From contig NZ_LR594671.1 of the NCBI RefSeq assembly GCF_901827185.1, positions 5,512,001-5,576,000 of the forward strand: 64,000 nt of DNA, given 5' to 3'. Positions 44,049 to 54,540 of this stretch are shown one piece after another. Positions within the stretch are counted from its first letter, which is position 1. Every line of letters begins with the position of its first letter. Below the pieces are notes generated by a model, which saw nothing but the letters and a program-made list of their open reading frames with translations, was not told where the DNA came from and did no database searches. This DNA is from Variovorax sp. PBL-E5 (GTDB lineage: Bacteria; Pseudomonadota; Gammaproteobacteria; Burkholderiales; Burkholderiaceae_C). A program made the translations under genes and the position numbers.

Positions 44049-44264
44049 ATGAGCAATGAGCTGCGCAACAAACTGCACGAGTTGCAGGAACTGTCGAACA
44101 ACGCGCCCGATCCACAGACGCGCGCAATCATCGAGGCGCTTCGGCTTCAGACCGCGATCCTGAACGAGCGCCTGTTCCGCATCGAGCTGCAGATGGCCGG
44201 TCTCGCCAAGCGCCAGAGCGGATCCGGCGCGACCCCCGAACCCAGCGAGTCCGCGGTCGCCTGA
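44049..44264 (+). CDS. Small helical protein of unknown function
   Basis: 71 residues: MSNELRNKLHELQELSNNAPD followed by a long helix (TRAIIEALRLQTAILNERLF) with leucine spacing that suggests a short coiled coil, then a Ser/Gly/Pro tail. TAGGAT at 44014-44019 could be a -10 element. It is monocistronic between the M20 gene and the dehydratase gene, both of which point away from it or toward it. Confidence 0.55.
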   Translation: MSNELRNKLHELQELSNNAPDPQTRAIIEALRLQTAILNERLFRIELQMAGLAKRQSGSGATPEPSESAVA

Positions 44265-44421
44265 TCGCCTGATCGCCGCCGGGCATGCGCTCAGCGCGCC
44301 CGCTCGGCGTTGCGCTTGCGCGTGGCCGCGGCCTTCATCGCCGAGGCCGAGCGCTCGGCCGCGCTGCGCGATGCGGACGCCGCGCCGCACAGGCGCCCGC
44401 CCTTGCAGGCCGGCGCGCGCC

Positions 44422-46236
44422 CTAGTGGTTGTCGCGCGGAATGCCGAAGGTCGCATGCACCTTCTGGTATTTCACCGCCGGCTTGAGCACCATCCCCCCC
44501 GACAGCTCGTCGACGATCCCGCGCTGAATCTCCTGCCATGGCGTCTGGCTCGGCGGATATGCATAACCGCCCGCCGCCTCCAGCTTCGCACGGCGCTTGG
44601 CAAGTTCCTCGTCGGACACCAGCATGTTCGCCGTGCGCTTCTTCAGGTCGATGCGCACGCGGTCGCCGGTGCGCAGCAACGCCAGGCCGCCACCGGTCGC
44701 CGCTTCGGGTGAGGCGTTGAGGATCGAGGGCGAGCCCGAAGTACCCGACTGCCGGCCGTCGCCGATGCAGGGCAGCGCGGTGATGCCCTTCTTGAGCAGG
44801 TAGTCGGGCGCGCGCATGTTGACCACCTCGGCCGCGCCCGGATAGCCCACCGGCCCGACACCGCGCATGCACAGGATGCTGTGGGCATCGATCTTCATCT
44901 TCGGATCGTCGATGCGCCGGTGGTAGTCCTCGGGGCCGTCGAACACGATGGCCGTGCCTTCGAAGGCCATCGGGTCGGCCGGGTTCTCGAGATAGCGCGC
45001 ATGGAATTCCGGCGTGATGACGCTGGTCTTCATGATCGCGGAGTCGAACAGGTTGCCCTTGAGGTTGAGGAAGCCCGCGTTCTTCTTCATCGGCTTCGCG
45101 TAGGGGAAGATCACCTGGCGGTCGCTGGTGAAGCGGCCTTCGCAGTTCTCGATCAGGGTCTTGCCGTTGGCGGTCAGCGCGGGCTGGATCTTGCCCTGCG
45201 CGATCAGCTCGGCCACCACGGCGGGCACGCCGCCGGCGCGGTAGTAGTCCTCGCCGAGGTACTCGCCGGCCGGCTGCAGGTTGACGATCAGCGGGATCTT
45301 GTAGCCGTGCTTTTCCCAATCGGCGGTCGTGAGTTCGACGCCGATGTGGCGCGCGATCGCGTTCAGGTGCACCGGCGCATTGGTCGAGCCGCCGAGCGCC
45401 GAGTTGACGACGATCGCGTTCTCGAACGCGGCGCGCGTGAGGATGTCCGAGGGCTTGAGGTTCTCGCGCACCATTTCGACAATGCGCCTGCCCGTCATGT
45501 AGGCCATCTCCTGGCGGTCGCGGTAGGGCGCCGGGATCGCGGCGCTGCCCGGCAGCGTCATGCCCAGCGCCTCGGCCAGCGAGTTCATGGTCGAGGCCGT
45601 GCCCATGGTGTTGCAATGCCCGGTCGACGGCGCGGACGAGGCGACCAGCTTGAGGAAGCCCTTCTCGTCGATCTCGCCGGCCGCCATCATTTCGCGCGCC
45701 TTCCAGACGATGGTGCCGGAGCCGGTGCGCTCGCCCTGGTGCCAGCCATTGAGCATCGGCCCCGCATTGAGCGCGATGGCCGGGATGTCGACCGTGGCCG
45801 CGGCCATCAGCTGGGCCGGCGTGGTCTTGTCGCAGCCGGTGGTCAGCACCACGCCGTCGATCGGATAGCCGTACAGCACCTCGACCAGCGACAGGTATTG
45901 CAGGTTGCGATCGAGCGAGGCGGTCGGCCGCTTGCAGGTTTCCTGGATCGGATGGATCGGGAACTCGAAGGCGATGCCGCCCGCATCGCGGATGCCTTCG
46001 CGCACGCGCTCGGCCAGCACCAGGTGATGGCGGTTGCAGGGTGCGATGTCCGAACCCGTCTGCGCAATGCCGATCATCGGCCGGCCGGACTGCAGCTCGT
46101 CGAAGCCGAGGCCGAAGTTCATCGTGCGCTCGAGGTAGAGCGCCGTCATGTCGGCATTGGCCGGGTTGTCGAACCAGGCTTGGGAGCGCAGCGCGAACTT
46201 CTTCTTTTTCGATGGGGTCGGTGGGGTGGATTTCAT
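44422..46236 (-). CDS. IlvD/Edd-family dehydratase (sugar-acid type)
   Basis: 604 residues from ATG 46236. Three cysteines that typically bind the iron-sulfur cluster are seen in [21 protein letters not shown] and [11 protein letters not shown]. The Lys/Ser-rich N-terminus [21 protein letters not shown] and [14 protein letters not shown] near residue 500 are typical of the pentonate/hexonate branch (L-arabinonate, D-xylonate or D-fuconate dehydratase) rather than branched-chain IlvD. It removes water from a sugar acid to give a 2-keto-3-deoxy acid. It follows the SDR gene by 5 nt. Confidence 0.87.
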   Translation of the reverse strand: MKSTPPTPSKKKKFALRSQAWFDNPANADMTALYLERTMNFGLGFDELQSGRPMIGIAQTGSDIAPCNRHHLVLAERVREGIRDAGGIAFEFPIHPIQETCKRPTASLDRNLQYLSLVEVLYGYPIDGVVLTTGCDKTTPAQLMAAATVDIPAIALNAGPMLNGWHQGERTGSGTIVWKAREMMAAGEIDEKGFLKLVASSAPSTGHCNTMGTASTMNSLAEALGMTLPGSAAIPAPYRDRQEMAYMTGRRIVEMVRENLKPSDILTRAAFENAIVVNSALGGSTNAPVHLNAIARHIGVELTTADWEKHGYKIPLIVNLQPAGEYLGEDYYRAGGVPAVVAELIAQGKIQPALTANGKTLIENCEGRFTSDRQVIFPYAKPMKKNAGFLNLKGNLFDSAIMKTSVITPEFHARYLENPADPMAFEGTAIVFDGPEDYHRRIDDPKMKIDAHSILCMRGVGPVGYPGAAEVVNMRAPDYLLKKGITALPCIGDGRQSGTSGSPSILNASPEAATGGGLALLRTGDRVRIDLKKRTANMLVSDEELAKRRAKLEAAGGYAYPPSQTPWQEIQRGIVDELSGGMVLKPAVKYQKVHATFGIPRDNH

Positions 46237-46241
46237 GGTGT

Positions 46242-47261
46242 TCAGCGGTTCATGCCCTGGAGGGTCTCGTTCGCGTTCGGCAGCGCGGCGCAGTCGTCGA
46301 TGTACTGGCGCACGATGTCGGCGAAATTGTCGTGCGGCCGCAGACCCAGGCGCGCGGCGCGCTCGGCGGTGGCGCCGCGCGGCCAGTTGGCGACGATGCC
46401 GGCAATGCGCTCGTCGCGCTCGAAGCGCACGCGGGCGCGCACGGCCGGGCCGGCCACTTCCTCCAGCGCGTCGAGCATGTCGCTGATGCGCACGTTGAGC
46501 GCCGGCAGGTTGAGCGCCAGCCGGCCGCCGAAGGCCTCGCGGCTGGCTTCGTAGACGGCGATCAGGCCATCGACCGTGTGCGAGGGCGAAGTCATCGGAT
46601 GCGAGACGTCGGCCGATACCGGGCAGATCGATTCGACCCCGGCCAGCGGCTCGCGGATGATGCCGCTGAAGAAGGAGGACGCCGCGCCGTTCGGCTTGCC
46701 GGGCCGCACCGTGACCGTCATCAGCCGCGCGGCGCGGCCGTCGATGTAGCCCTTGCGCGTGTAGTCGGCGATCAGGTGTTCGCAGATCAGCTTCTGCACG
46801 CCGTAGGACGTCTGCGGTGCCGGCAGCGTGTCGTCGGCCACCAGCGCCGGCATCGGCACGGCCGGGTCGGGCCCGAACACCGCCACCGAGCTCGAGAACA
46901 CCAGCCGCGCCACCGGGCCGCCGGCGTTCACGTGGGCGCGCAGCGCGTCGAGCAGTGCGCGCGTGCTGTCCAGGTTGGAGCGCAGGCCGAGATTGAAGTC
47001 GGCCTCGCATTCGCCCGAGACGGCGGCGGCGAGATGGAACACGCCGTCGAAGGATTCGGCGCGCAGGGCATCCGTCTGCATCAGCAGCGGACCGGTGCGG
47101 GCTTCGACCCGGGCGTCGGCCACGAGATCGGCCGGCGGCGGCGCGATGTCCGTCAGCACCATGCGCTCGATGCGCTGACCGTCCAGGGTGCCGCGGCGCA
47201 GCAGCGTGCGCGCGAGGCGCGCGCCGAGGAAACCGCCGCCGCCCGTGATCATCAGTTTCAT
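46242..47261 (-). CDS. NAD-dependent epimerase/dehydrogenase, DenD-like (SDR)
   Basis: 339 residues. Rossmann motif [17 protein letters not shown], the Ser of SSSVAVFG and the catalytic YGVQK are present. The overall style ([19 protein letters not shown] and SPSHTVDGL) matches D-erythronate dehydrogenase DenD and relatives that oxidise four- to six-carbon sugar acids. The start gives a 4-nt ATGA overlap with the GntR stop, and AAGGA lies 7 nt upstream. It works in one operon with the dehydratase. The substrate is not fixed by sequence. Confidence 0.82.
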   Translation of the reverse strand: MKLMITGGGGFLGARLARTLLRRGTLDGQRIERMVLTDIAPPPADLVADARVEARTGPLLMQTDALRAESFDGVFHLAAAVSGECEADFNLGLRSNLDSTRALLDALRAHVNAGGPVARLVFSSSVAVFGPDPAVPMPALVADDTLPAPQTSYGVQKLICEHLIADYTRKGYIDGRAARLMTVTVRPGKPNGAASSFFSGIIREPLAGVESICPVSADVSHPMTSPSHTVDGLIAVYEASREAFGGRLALNLPALNVRISDMLDALEEVAGPAVRARVRFERDERIAGIVANWPRGATAERAARLGLRPHDNFADIVRQYIDDCAALPNANETLQGMNR

Positions 47262-48046
47262 GGAGATTCCTTCGTGGCTTTCGTTGTCTTTCGCAAAGAG
47301 GGCAAGGGCACGCCAGCGCGCTGGGCCCGGACCGCCGCCTTGCGGCGCCGGCCGTCGATGATGCCGCCTTCGACCAGCCGCTGTTCGCCGCGGATCAGGT
47401 GTTCGGTGGCGCGCCGCCGCGCGGCCGCCGGATCGCGCGCGGCGATGGCCTCGAAGATGGCGCGGTGCTCGGACTGCACGGCTTCCATGAAGTCGCGCCG
47501 CCGCGCTTCGTTGCCGCGCGTGATGCGCATGCCCTCGCGCAGGTACTGCTCCAGGAAGCCGAGCAAGAGCCGGAACTGCGGATTGCCGGTGGCCTCGCCG
47601 ATCACGCGGTGGAAGGCCAGGTCCTCGGCCACGCCGTCCTGGCCGGCCGCGGCGGCGGCATCGATGGCCTTGAGCGCGCGCCGCAGTGCCGCGATCTGCA
47701 CGCGGCTCGCGCGCTCGGCCGCCAGCGCGGCGATCTCGCCTTCCAGCACGCGGCGCACCTCGACCACATGGACCACCGCCTGCACCGAGGACAGCACCGC
47801 CGGATCGAAGGCCAGCGCCTGATGGGCCGGCGGCTCGGCCACGAACACGCCCGAACCCTGGCGCGACTGCACCAGCGCCTTCGACTTGAGCTGGTGCACC
47901 GCCTCGCGCACCACGGTGCGCGAGACGCCGTGCGCCAGCGCCAGCTCGCGCTCGGTCGGCAGGCGGTCGCCGGGCGCGAGCGCGCCCGATTCGATTTGCG
48001 CGCACCAGTGGGCTGCCAGCCGGTCCGACAGCCGATCGACGATCAG
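47258..48046 (-). CDS. GntR/FadR-family regulator with unclear start codon
   Basis: About 262 residues if counted from CTG 48046. The winged helix-turn-helix reads [39 protein letters not shown] and [20 protein letters not shown]; the C-terminal FCD domain has [13 protein letters not shown] with the metal-ligand His. The frame has no ATG, GTG or TTG upstream of the helix-turn-helix: the only in-frame GTG pair falls inside the recognition helix at 47914. Start is therefore an unusual codon (CTG at 48046, 48109 or ATA/ATC nearby) or hidden by an error. It represses or activates the divergent sugar-acid genes and ABC importer, probably with a sugar acid as effector. It overlaps the SDR gene by 4 nt. 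Confidence 0.8.
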   Translation of the reverse strand: MIVDRLSDRLAAHWCAQIESGALAPGDRLPTERELALAHGVSRTVVREAVHQLKSKALVQSRQGSGVFVAEPPAHQALAFDPAVLSSVQAVVHVVEVRRVLEGEIAALAAERASRVQIAALRRALKAIDAAAAAGQDGVAEDLAFHRVIGEATGNPQFRLLLGFLEQYLREGMRITRGNEARRRDFMEAVQSEHRAIFEAIAARDPAAARRRATEHLIRGEQRLVEGGIIDGRRRKAAVRAQRAGVPLPSLRKTTKATKESP

Positions 48047-48113
48047 CTTGAGGGGCTGGGAGGGGGTGGTTCTCGGCGCGGCGGGGGGAAAAGCGAGGGC
48101 GGTTATCAGGTTA

Positions 48114-48141
48114 TCGTACCAATTTGCAGGGACCGGTCCCT
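48114..48141. promoter_or_regulatory. Operator region between gntR and the ABC importer
   Basis: TCGTACCA (48114-48121; TGGTACGA on the other strand) matches the FadR-subfamily TNGT-ACNA half-site pattern. AGGGACCGGTCCCT (48128-48141) is a perfect 14-bp palindrome. Both lie in the region between the divergently transcribed gntR and ABC-transporter genes, where a GntR-type regulator would bind and control both. Confidence 0.55.
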
Positions 48142-48250
48142 AACGGTTTGCCCTGATGCGCGCTCGGATTGCCGTGCCAATACTGCGCGCTGGCGATGCG
48201 GGTTCCTCCGCACCGCGGCGCCGACGCGCGAACTTTCAGGACTCCAGTGC

Positions 48251-49324
<1,074 letters not shown>

Positions 49325-49361
49325 GTTTCACCCTGGTCCCGTCAACAACAAGGAGACATGA

Positions 49362-50693
49362 ATGAGTGACTTCAGCAACAACCGCCGCAGCATCCTCAAG
49401 GCCACGGCCGGCGCGGCGGCGGCCTCGCTCGGCGTCGGCAGCATGGTGTTCTCGCCGCTCGCGAACGCGCAGACGATGAGCTTCAAACCCGAGAAGGGCG
49501 CCAAGCTGCGCGTACTGCGCTGGAGCCGCTTCGTGCAGGGCGACATCGATGCCTACATGGCGAACGTCAAGAAGTTCAGCGAGACCACCGGCATCGAGGT
49601 GCGCGTCGACAACGAAGGCTGGGAAGACGTGCGGCCCAAGGCGGCCGTGGCGGCCAACACCGGCGCCGGGCCCGACATCATCCTGTCGACCAACGACGAC
49701 GCCGACCTGTACCCCGACAAGCTGCTCGACGTCACCGACCTGGCCGACTACCTCGGCAAGAAATACGGCGGCTGGTACCCGGCCGGCGAAGCCTTCATGC
49801 GGCCCGACGGCAAGAAGTGGATCGGCCTGCCGCTCGGCGCCTCGGGCTCGCTGATCGTGTACCGCGAAAGCATGGTCAAGGCCGCGGGCTTCGACACCTT
49901 TCCGAAGAACACCGACGACTTCCTCAAGCTCTACAAGGCATTGAAGGACAAGGGCACGCCGGGCGGCATGGCGCTCGGCAACGCGACCGGCGACAGCACC
50001 TGGACCAACTGGCTGATCTGGGCCTTCGGCGGCAAGCTGGTGGACAAGAGCAACAAGGTGGTGATCGACAGCCCCGAGACGCTGAAGGCGCTGGAGTACG
50101 GCAAGGAGCTGTATGCCAACTTCATTCCGGGCACGCTGTCGTGGCTCGATCCGAACAACAACAAGGCTTTTCTCGACGGCCAGATCAGCGTGACCAACAA
50201 CGGCATCTCGATCTACTACGCGGCCAAGAACTCGCCCGACCCCAAGCTCAAGGAAATGGCCGCCGACATCAACCACGCGGTGTTCCCGATCGGGCCGGTG
50301 GGCGTGCCGACCGAATCGCATCTGTTCTTCAACCAGATGATCATGAAGTACACCAAGTACCCGCAGGCCTCGAAGGAGTTCCTGCGCTTCATGATGGAGA
50401 AGCCGCAGTTCGACGCCTGGCTCGAAGGCGGCGGCGGCTACGTCGCGCAGCCGCTGCGCGCCTACGAGGCCAATCCGGTCTGGACCGCCGATCCGAAGAA
50501 CACGCCGTACCGCGATTCGGTCAAGAACCTGCGCCCGGGCGGCTACGACGGCAAGCTCGGCTACGCATCGGCCGGCGCGGCGGCGGACTTCATCATTCCC
50601 AACATGGTGGCCGAGGCGGCGAGCGGCGCCAAGACGCCGAAGGAAGCCGCGGAACGCGCGCAGAAGCGCGCCGAGCGCTACTACAAGGTCTGA
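49362..50693 (+). CDS. ABC sugar-type substrate-binding protein, probable Tat export
   Basis: 443 residues, family 1 extracellular solute-binding protein. The N-terminus NNRRSILKATAGAAAASLG has twin arginines and a hydrophobic stretch, so it is likely exported by Tat; cleavage is near ANA-QT. The mature protein has LRVLRWSRFVQGDIDAYM and DIILSTNDDADLYPDKLLDVTDLADYLG, typical of sugar binders that use a domain-hinge cleft. The ligand is probably a sugar alcohol, sugar acid or pentose, given the neighbouring dehydratase and SDR. A ribosome site GGAG is 11 nt before the ATG. Confidence 0.88.
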   Translation: MSDFSNNRRSILKATAGAAAASLGVGSMVFSPLANAQTMSFKPEKGAKLRVLRWSRFVQGDIDAYMANVKKFSETTGIEVRVDNEGWEDVRPKAAVAANTGAGPDIILSTNDDADLYPDKLLDVTDLADYLGKKYGGWYPAGEAFMRPDGKKWIGLPLGASGSLIVYRESMVKAAGFDTFPKNTDDFLKLYKALKDKGTPGGMALGNATGDSTWTNWLIWAFGGKLVDKSNKVVIDSPETLKALEYGKELYANFIPGTLSWLDPNNNKAFLDGQISVTNNGISIYYAAKNSPDPKLKEMAADINHAVFPIGPVGVPTESHLFFNQMIMKYTKYPQASKEFLRFMMEKPQFDAWLEGGGGYVAQPLRAYEANPVWTADPKNTPYRDSVKNLRPGGYDGKLGYASAGAAADFIIPNMVAEAASGAKTPKEAAERAQKRAERYYKV

Positions 50694-50711
50694 GGCCGCA
50701 GCCCCGCATCG

Positions 50712-51623
50712 ATGACCACGCGACTCACCCGGCTGCAGAACAGCCGCGGCGGCCTCAGCTTCCTGTTCATGCTGCCGGCCGCGGCGCTGCTGCTGCTGTT
50801 CCTGACCTATCCGCTCGGCCTGGGCACCTGGCTCGGCTTCACCGATACCAAGGTCGGGCGCAGCGGCGAGTGGATCGGCCTCGAGAACTACGAGTACCTG
50901 TGGGGCGATGCGGTCACGCGGCTGGCGCTCTTCAACACGCTCTTCTACACGGCGGTGGCGAGCGTGTTCAAGTTCCTGCTCGGCCTCTGGCTGGCGGTGC
51001 TGCTGAACAAGAACATCCGCTTCAAGACCTTCTTTCGCGCCGTCATCCTGCTGCCCTACATCGTGCCGACCGCGCTGTCGGCGATCGCCTTCTGGTGGAT
51101 CTACGACTCGCAGTTCTCGATCATCAGCTGGGCGCTGGTGAAGATGGGCCTGATCGACCAGTACATCGACTTCCTCGGCAATCCGTGGAACGCGCGCTTC
51201 GCCGTCATCGCGGCCAACGTGTGGCGCGGCGTGCCCTTCGTCGCGATCACGCTTCTGGCCGGGCTGCAGACGATCTCGCCGAGCTACTACGAGGCCTCGG
51301 CCATCGACGGCGCGTCGCCCTGGCAGCAGTTCCGCCACGTCACGCTGCCATTGCTGACGCCGATCATCGCGGTGGTGATGACCTTCTCGGTGCTGTTCAC
51401 CTTCACCGACTTCCAGCTGATCTACGTCATCACCCGCGGCGGCCCGCTCAATGCGACGCACCTGATGGCGACGCTGTCCTTCCAGCGCGCGATCTCGGGC
51501 GGCGCGCTCGGCGAAGGCGCGGCGATCGCGATCGCGATGGTGCCCTTCCTGCTGGCCTGCGTGATGTTCAGTTTCTTCGGCTTGCAGCGCCGCGCATGGC
51601 AACAGGGGGGATCCGATAAATGA
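50712..51623 (+). CDS. ABC sugar-type permease (MalF/UgpA-like)
   Basis: 303 residues, about six membrane helices. The EAA loop that contacts the ATPase is visible as YYEASAIDGASPWQQFRHVTLP. It forms the transmembrane pore with the next permease. Its stop overlaps the next start by 4 nt (ATGA), evidence of translational coupling. It lies 18 nt after the binding-protein gene. Confidence 0.92.
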   Translation: MTTRLTRLQNSRGGLSFLFMLPAAALLLLFLTYPLGLGTWLGFTDTKVGRSGEWIGLENYEYLWGDAVTRLALFNTLFYTAVASVFKFLLGLWLAVLLNKNIRFKTFFRAVILLPYIVPTALSAIAFWWIYDSQFSIISWALVKMGLIDQYIDFLGNPWNARFAVIAANVWRGVPFVAITLLAGLQTISPSYYEASAIDGASPWQQFRHVTLPLLTPIIAVVMTFSVLFTFTDFQLIYVITRGGPLNATHLMATLSFQRAISGGALGEGAAIAIAMVPFLLACVMFSFFGLQRRAWQQGGSDK

Positions 51624-52495
51624 GCAAGCCCGGCCAGATCGATGTCGTCGGGATGAGCTACCTCGACTCGGTGCCGCGCAAGGCGGTGACGGTCTACCTG
51701 CCCCTGCTGGTGTTCCTGATCGTGCTGCTGTTCCCGTTCTACTGGATGGCGATCACCTCGGTGAAGCCGGATGCGGAGCTGCTCTCGCGCGAAGGCAATC
51801 CGTTCTGGGTCATCGGCCCGACGCTCGCGCACTTCCACAAGCTGCTGTTCGAGACCGAGTACCCGCAGTGGCTCTGGAACACGGTGCTGGTGTCGGTGGT
51901 GTCGACCTTCTTCTCGCTCGCGGCCTCGGTGCTGGCGGCCTATGCGATCGAGCGGCTGCGCTTCAACGGCTCGCGGCAGGTGGGCCTTGCGATCTTCCTG
52001 GCCTATCTGGTGCCGCCGTCGATCCTGTTCATTCCGCTGGCCAACGTGGTGTTCAACCTCGGCCTGTTCGACACGCGCTGGGCGCTGATCCTGACCTACC
52101 CGACCTTCCTGATCCCGTTCTCGACCTGGCTCCTGATGGGCTACTTCCGCTCGATCCCGGCCGAGCTCGAGGAGTGCGCGCTGATCGACGGCGCGAGCCG
52201 CTGGCAGGTGCTGGTGAAGATCGTGCTGCCGCTGGCCGTGCCGGGGCTGATCTCGGCCGGCATCTTCGCCTTCACGCTGTCGTGGAACGAGTTCATCTAT
52301 GCACTGACCTTCATCTCGTCTTCGGAGATCAAGACGCTGCCGGTGGGCGTGGTGACCGAGCTCGTGCAGGGCGACGTCTACCAGTGGGGACCGCTGATGG
52401 CCGGCGCGCTGCTGGGCTCGCTGCCGGTGGCCTTCATCTATTCCTTCTTCGTCGAATATTACGTCTCGGGACTGACCGGCTCGGTCAAGGAATAG
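51620..52495 (+). CDS. ABC sugar-type permease (MalG/UgpE-like)
   Basis: 291 residues with six membrane helices. The EAA motif is LEECALIDGASRWQVLVKIVLPLAVPGL. N-terminal MSKPGQIDVVGMSYLDSVPR precedes the first helix. It pairs with the upstream permease to complete the importer, whose four subunits are encoded in order ATPase, binding protein, permease, permease. The transcript ends close to the convergent AsmA gene. Confidence 0.92.
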   Translation: MSKPGQIDVVGMSYLDSVPRKAVTVYLPLLVFLIVLLFPFYWMAITSVKPDAELLSREGNPFWVIGPTLAHFHKLLFETEYPQWLWNTVLVSVVSTFFSLAASVLAAYAIERLRFNGSRQVGLAIFLAYLVPPSILFIPLANVVFNLGLFDTRWALILTYPTFLIPFSTWLLMGYFRSIPAELEECALIDGASRWQVLVKIVLPLAVPGLISAGIFAFTLSWNEFIYALTFISSSEIKTLPVGVVTELVQGDVYQWGPLMAGALLGSLPVAFIYSFFVEYYVSGLTGSVKE

Positions 52496-52501
52496 CGGCG
52501 G

Positions 52502-54532
52502 CTATTTCTTTTCCTTCACGGGCGCCCTCGCCTGCTTCTGCGCGCCGCCGACCTGCCGCTCGACGGCGGCGCAGTTGGTGTTGACGCCGGGACCGGTCTC
52601 GATCAGCGGCAACAGCGCGGCGAAGGGCGCCGCGGCCGCCAGTGCGAGCGCCCCGCCGGCCCGCGCGAGCAGCGGGCCTTTCTCGATCTGGAAGTCCGGC
52701 TTTCGGAAGCTGCCGTAGAGCCGCACCGGCGTGCGCAGCGAGAGGATGCCCATGCGCTTGGGCTTCGGCGCGATGGTGAAGTCGAAGCGCTCGCGCGCCA
52801 GGTCGAAGTTGCCGCTGCCCAGGATCTGGGTCTGCTCGGTGTCGATCAGGAACAGCGACGACGTGCCCTGGCCGTCCTTGATGTCGAAGGCCATGCCGCC
52901 GCAGTTGACCTCGATCGTCTTGTCGCCGCCGACCAGCAGCTCGAGCACCTTGCCGCCATTGAGCGAGCTCGCCGCGTCGAGCAGGTTGGAGATGCGTCCG
53001 CCGGCGATCGCGGCGGCGATACGGCCATTGGATTTCGCGGCCGCGTCGGCGATCGAATTGCCCGTGCCCTTGAGCTCGATCGTCGCGCCGACCGTGCCTG
53101 CGCCCTGCGCGATGGCTTCCTTGTCGGGCACCAGCCGGTCGACGCGAATGCCGCGGAAGTTCGCCTGCAGCTCGGACTTGAGCGTCGGCTCGCGCGCATC
53201 GAGCAGCACCTGCGAGGCGATGGTGCCGCCGGCGAAGCCGAAGTCCAGCGGCGTCAGCTTGAGGATCGAATCGTGCAGATGCAGCGAGGCGTGGATGCTT
53301 TCCAGCGGCAGCGCGTTGGGCATCTCGAGCCGGGCCGCGTCGAGACCGACGTCGGCATCGATCTTCTGCAGCCGGCTGCCGTCGAAGCTGCCCGCGGGCA
53401 GCAGGTGATCGGGGTCGGTGGCCTGCTCGGTCGCCTTGGCCGCGGGACGATTGCGGGTCTGGGCCTGCGAGGCGACGGGCTTGCCGCCGCTCTCCCTGGT
53501 CTGCACGCCGATCAGCGGGCCGAGGTCGGCGAGCTTGAGCAGCTTGCTGTGCAGGTCGGCCGTGAGCAGCGGACGCGGCGTCTTGTCGACATAGGTGCCA
53601 TGGCCGGTGACGTCGGTCGCGCCGATCTTGCCGGCCAGGTCGTCCATGGTGTAGGTCTTGCCCTTGAGGATCAGGTGGCCCTGCAGTTCGTACGGCGGCG
53701 AGGCCGGCAGCGGCAGCAAGAGGAAGGGATAGAGGTTGGCCAGCGTGCGGCCCCGGATGCGCAGCTGCGTGTCGATGGCCGAGATGTTGTCGGCGTCGGC
53801 GATCGTGCCTTCGACATCGACGCGCGTCGTGCCCGCGACCAGGCTGCCCTTGAGCGGAAAGGGCACGCCCGATTCCTGGAAGCTGAGCACCTCGCCGGTG
53901 AGCGCCGTGCCCGAGAAGGCGGCGTCGTGGTATTTGCCTTTGAAGTCGTATTGCGTGGTGTAGCGGTCGTTGATCGGCTTGGCCTTGGCGTCCTTCACCC
54001 GCGCCTGGCTGGCCGGGTCGAAGGTGCCGACCTGGACGTCGATCGAGAAGGGCATGCCGTAGTCGATGTAGCGCAGACGGCCCTGGTCCACCGACAGCGT
54101 GCTGATGCGCAGCTTGCTCGGCGACTTGTCGGAAGGGTCGGAGAGGATCCAGTTCTTGCGGTCGTCCGGCTGCCGTTCGAACACGAGCTCGGGATGGGTG
54201 AGCGCGACGCGCGGGATCAGCACCTTGCCGGGCAGGTCGCGCAGCGAGACCGAGAACTCCAGCGTCTCGATCCGTGCCATCGCCTTCTCCTTCGACCAGG
54301 CCGCGTTGCCGAAGTAGACGTCGTGCATGCGGATGGTCGGCGTCAGCGTCCAGCCAAGCGTGACGTGCAGGTCGGAGATGCGGAAGGTGCGCTCGGTCTT
54401 CTGCGAGACGTAGCGCTCCAGCGGATGCCGGAACCAGTTCCAGTCGAACAGCAGCACGAGCAGCACGAGCGCGACCGCGACGCCGGTCCAGACCGGATGG
54501 CGTCGCGGGAAACCGGTCCATGCCCTGTTCAT
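52502..54532 (-). CDS. AsmA-family protein
   Basis: 676 residues from ATG 54532. One N-terminal membrane helix (VWTGVAVALVLLVLLFDWNWF) anchors a large periplasmic part rich in beta strands. AsmA N-terminal features such as RTFRISDLHVTLGWTLTPTI and the C-terminal AsmA_2-type region (FDFTIAPKPKRMGI and a hydrophobic APFAALLPLIETG) are present. AsmA-like proteins bridge the periplasm and transport phospholipids or help outer-membrane assembly. The tail ends in KEKK. It is 8 nt after the NRAMP gene, possibly one transcript. Confidence 0.86.
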   Translation of the reverse strand: MNRAWTGFPRRHPVWTGVAVALVLLVLLFDWNWFRHPLERYVSQKTERTFRISDLHVTLGWTLTPTIRMHDVYFGNAAWSKEKAMARIETLEFSVSLRDLPGKVLIPRVALTHPELVFERQPDDRKNWILSDPSDKSPSKLRISTLSVDQGRLRYIDYGMPFSIDVQVGTFDPASQARVKDAKAKPINDRYTTQYDFKGKYHDAAFSGTALTGEVLSFQESGVPFPLKGSLVAGTTRVDVEGTIADADNISAIDTQLRIRGRTLANLYPFLLLPLPASPPYELQGHLILKGKTYTMDDLAGKIGATDVTGHGTYVDKTPRPLLTADLHSKLLKLADLGPLIGVQTRESGGKPVASQAQTRNRPAAKATEQATDPDHLLPAGSFDGSRLQKIDADVGLDAARLEMPNALPLESIHASLHLHDSILKLTPLDFGFAGGTIASQVLLDAREPTLKSELQANFRGIRVDRLVPDKEAIAQGAGTVGATIELKGTGNSIADAAAKSNGRIAAAIAGGRISNLLDAASSLNGGKVLELLVGGDKTIEVNCGGMAFDIKDGQGTSSLFLIDTEQTQILGSGNFDLARERFDFTIAPKPKRMGILSLRTPVRLYGSFRKPDFQIEKGPLLARAGGALALAAAAPFAALLPLIETGPGVNTNCAAVERQVGGAQKQARAPVKEKK

Positions 54533-54540
54533 CGCGCGCC

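Noticed and set aside
44270..44421. Ala/Arg-rich minus-strand frame after the dehydratase stop (ends RKRNAERAR)
   Set aside because: No start with a ribosome site, no homology recognised, and the frame is open only because of GC bias; left as intergenic.
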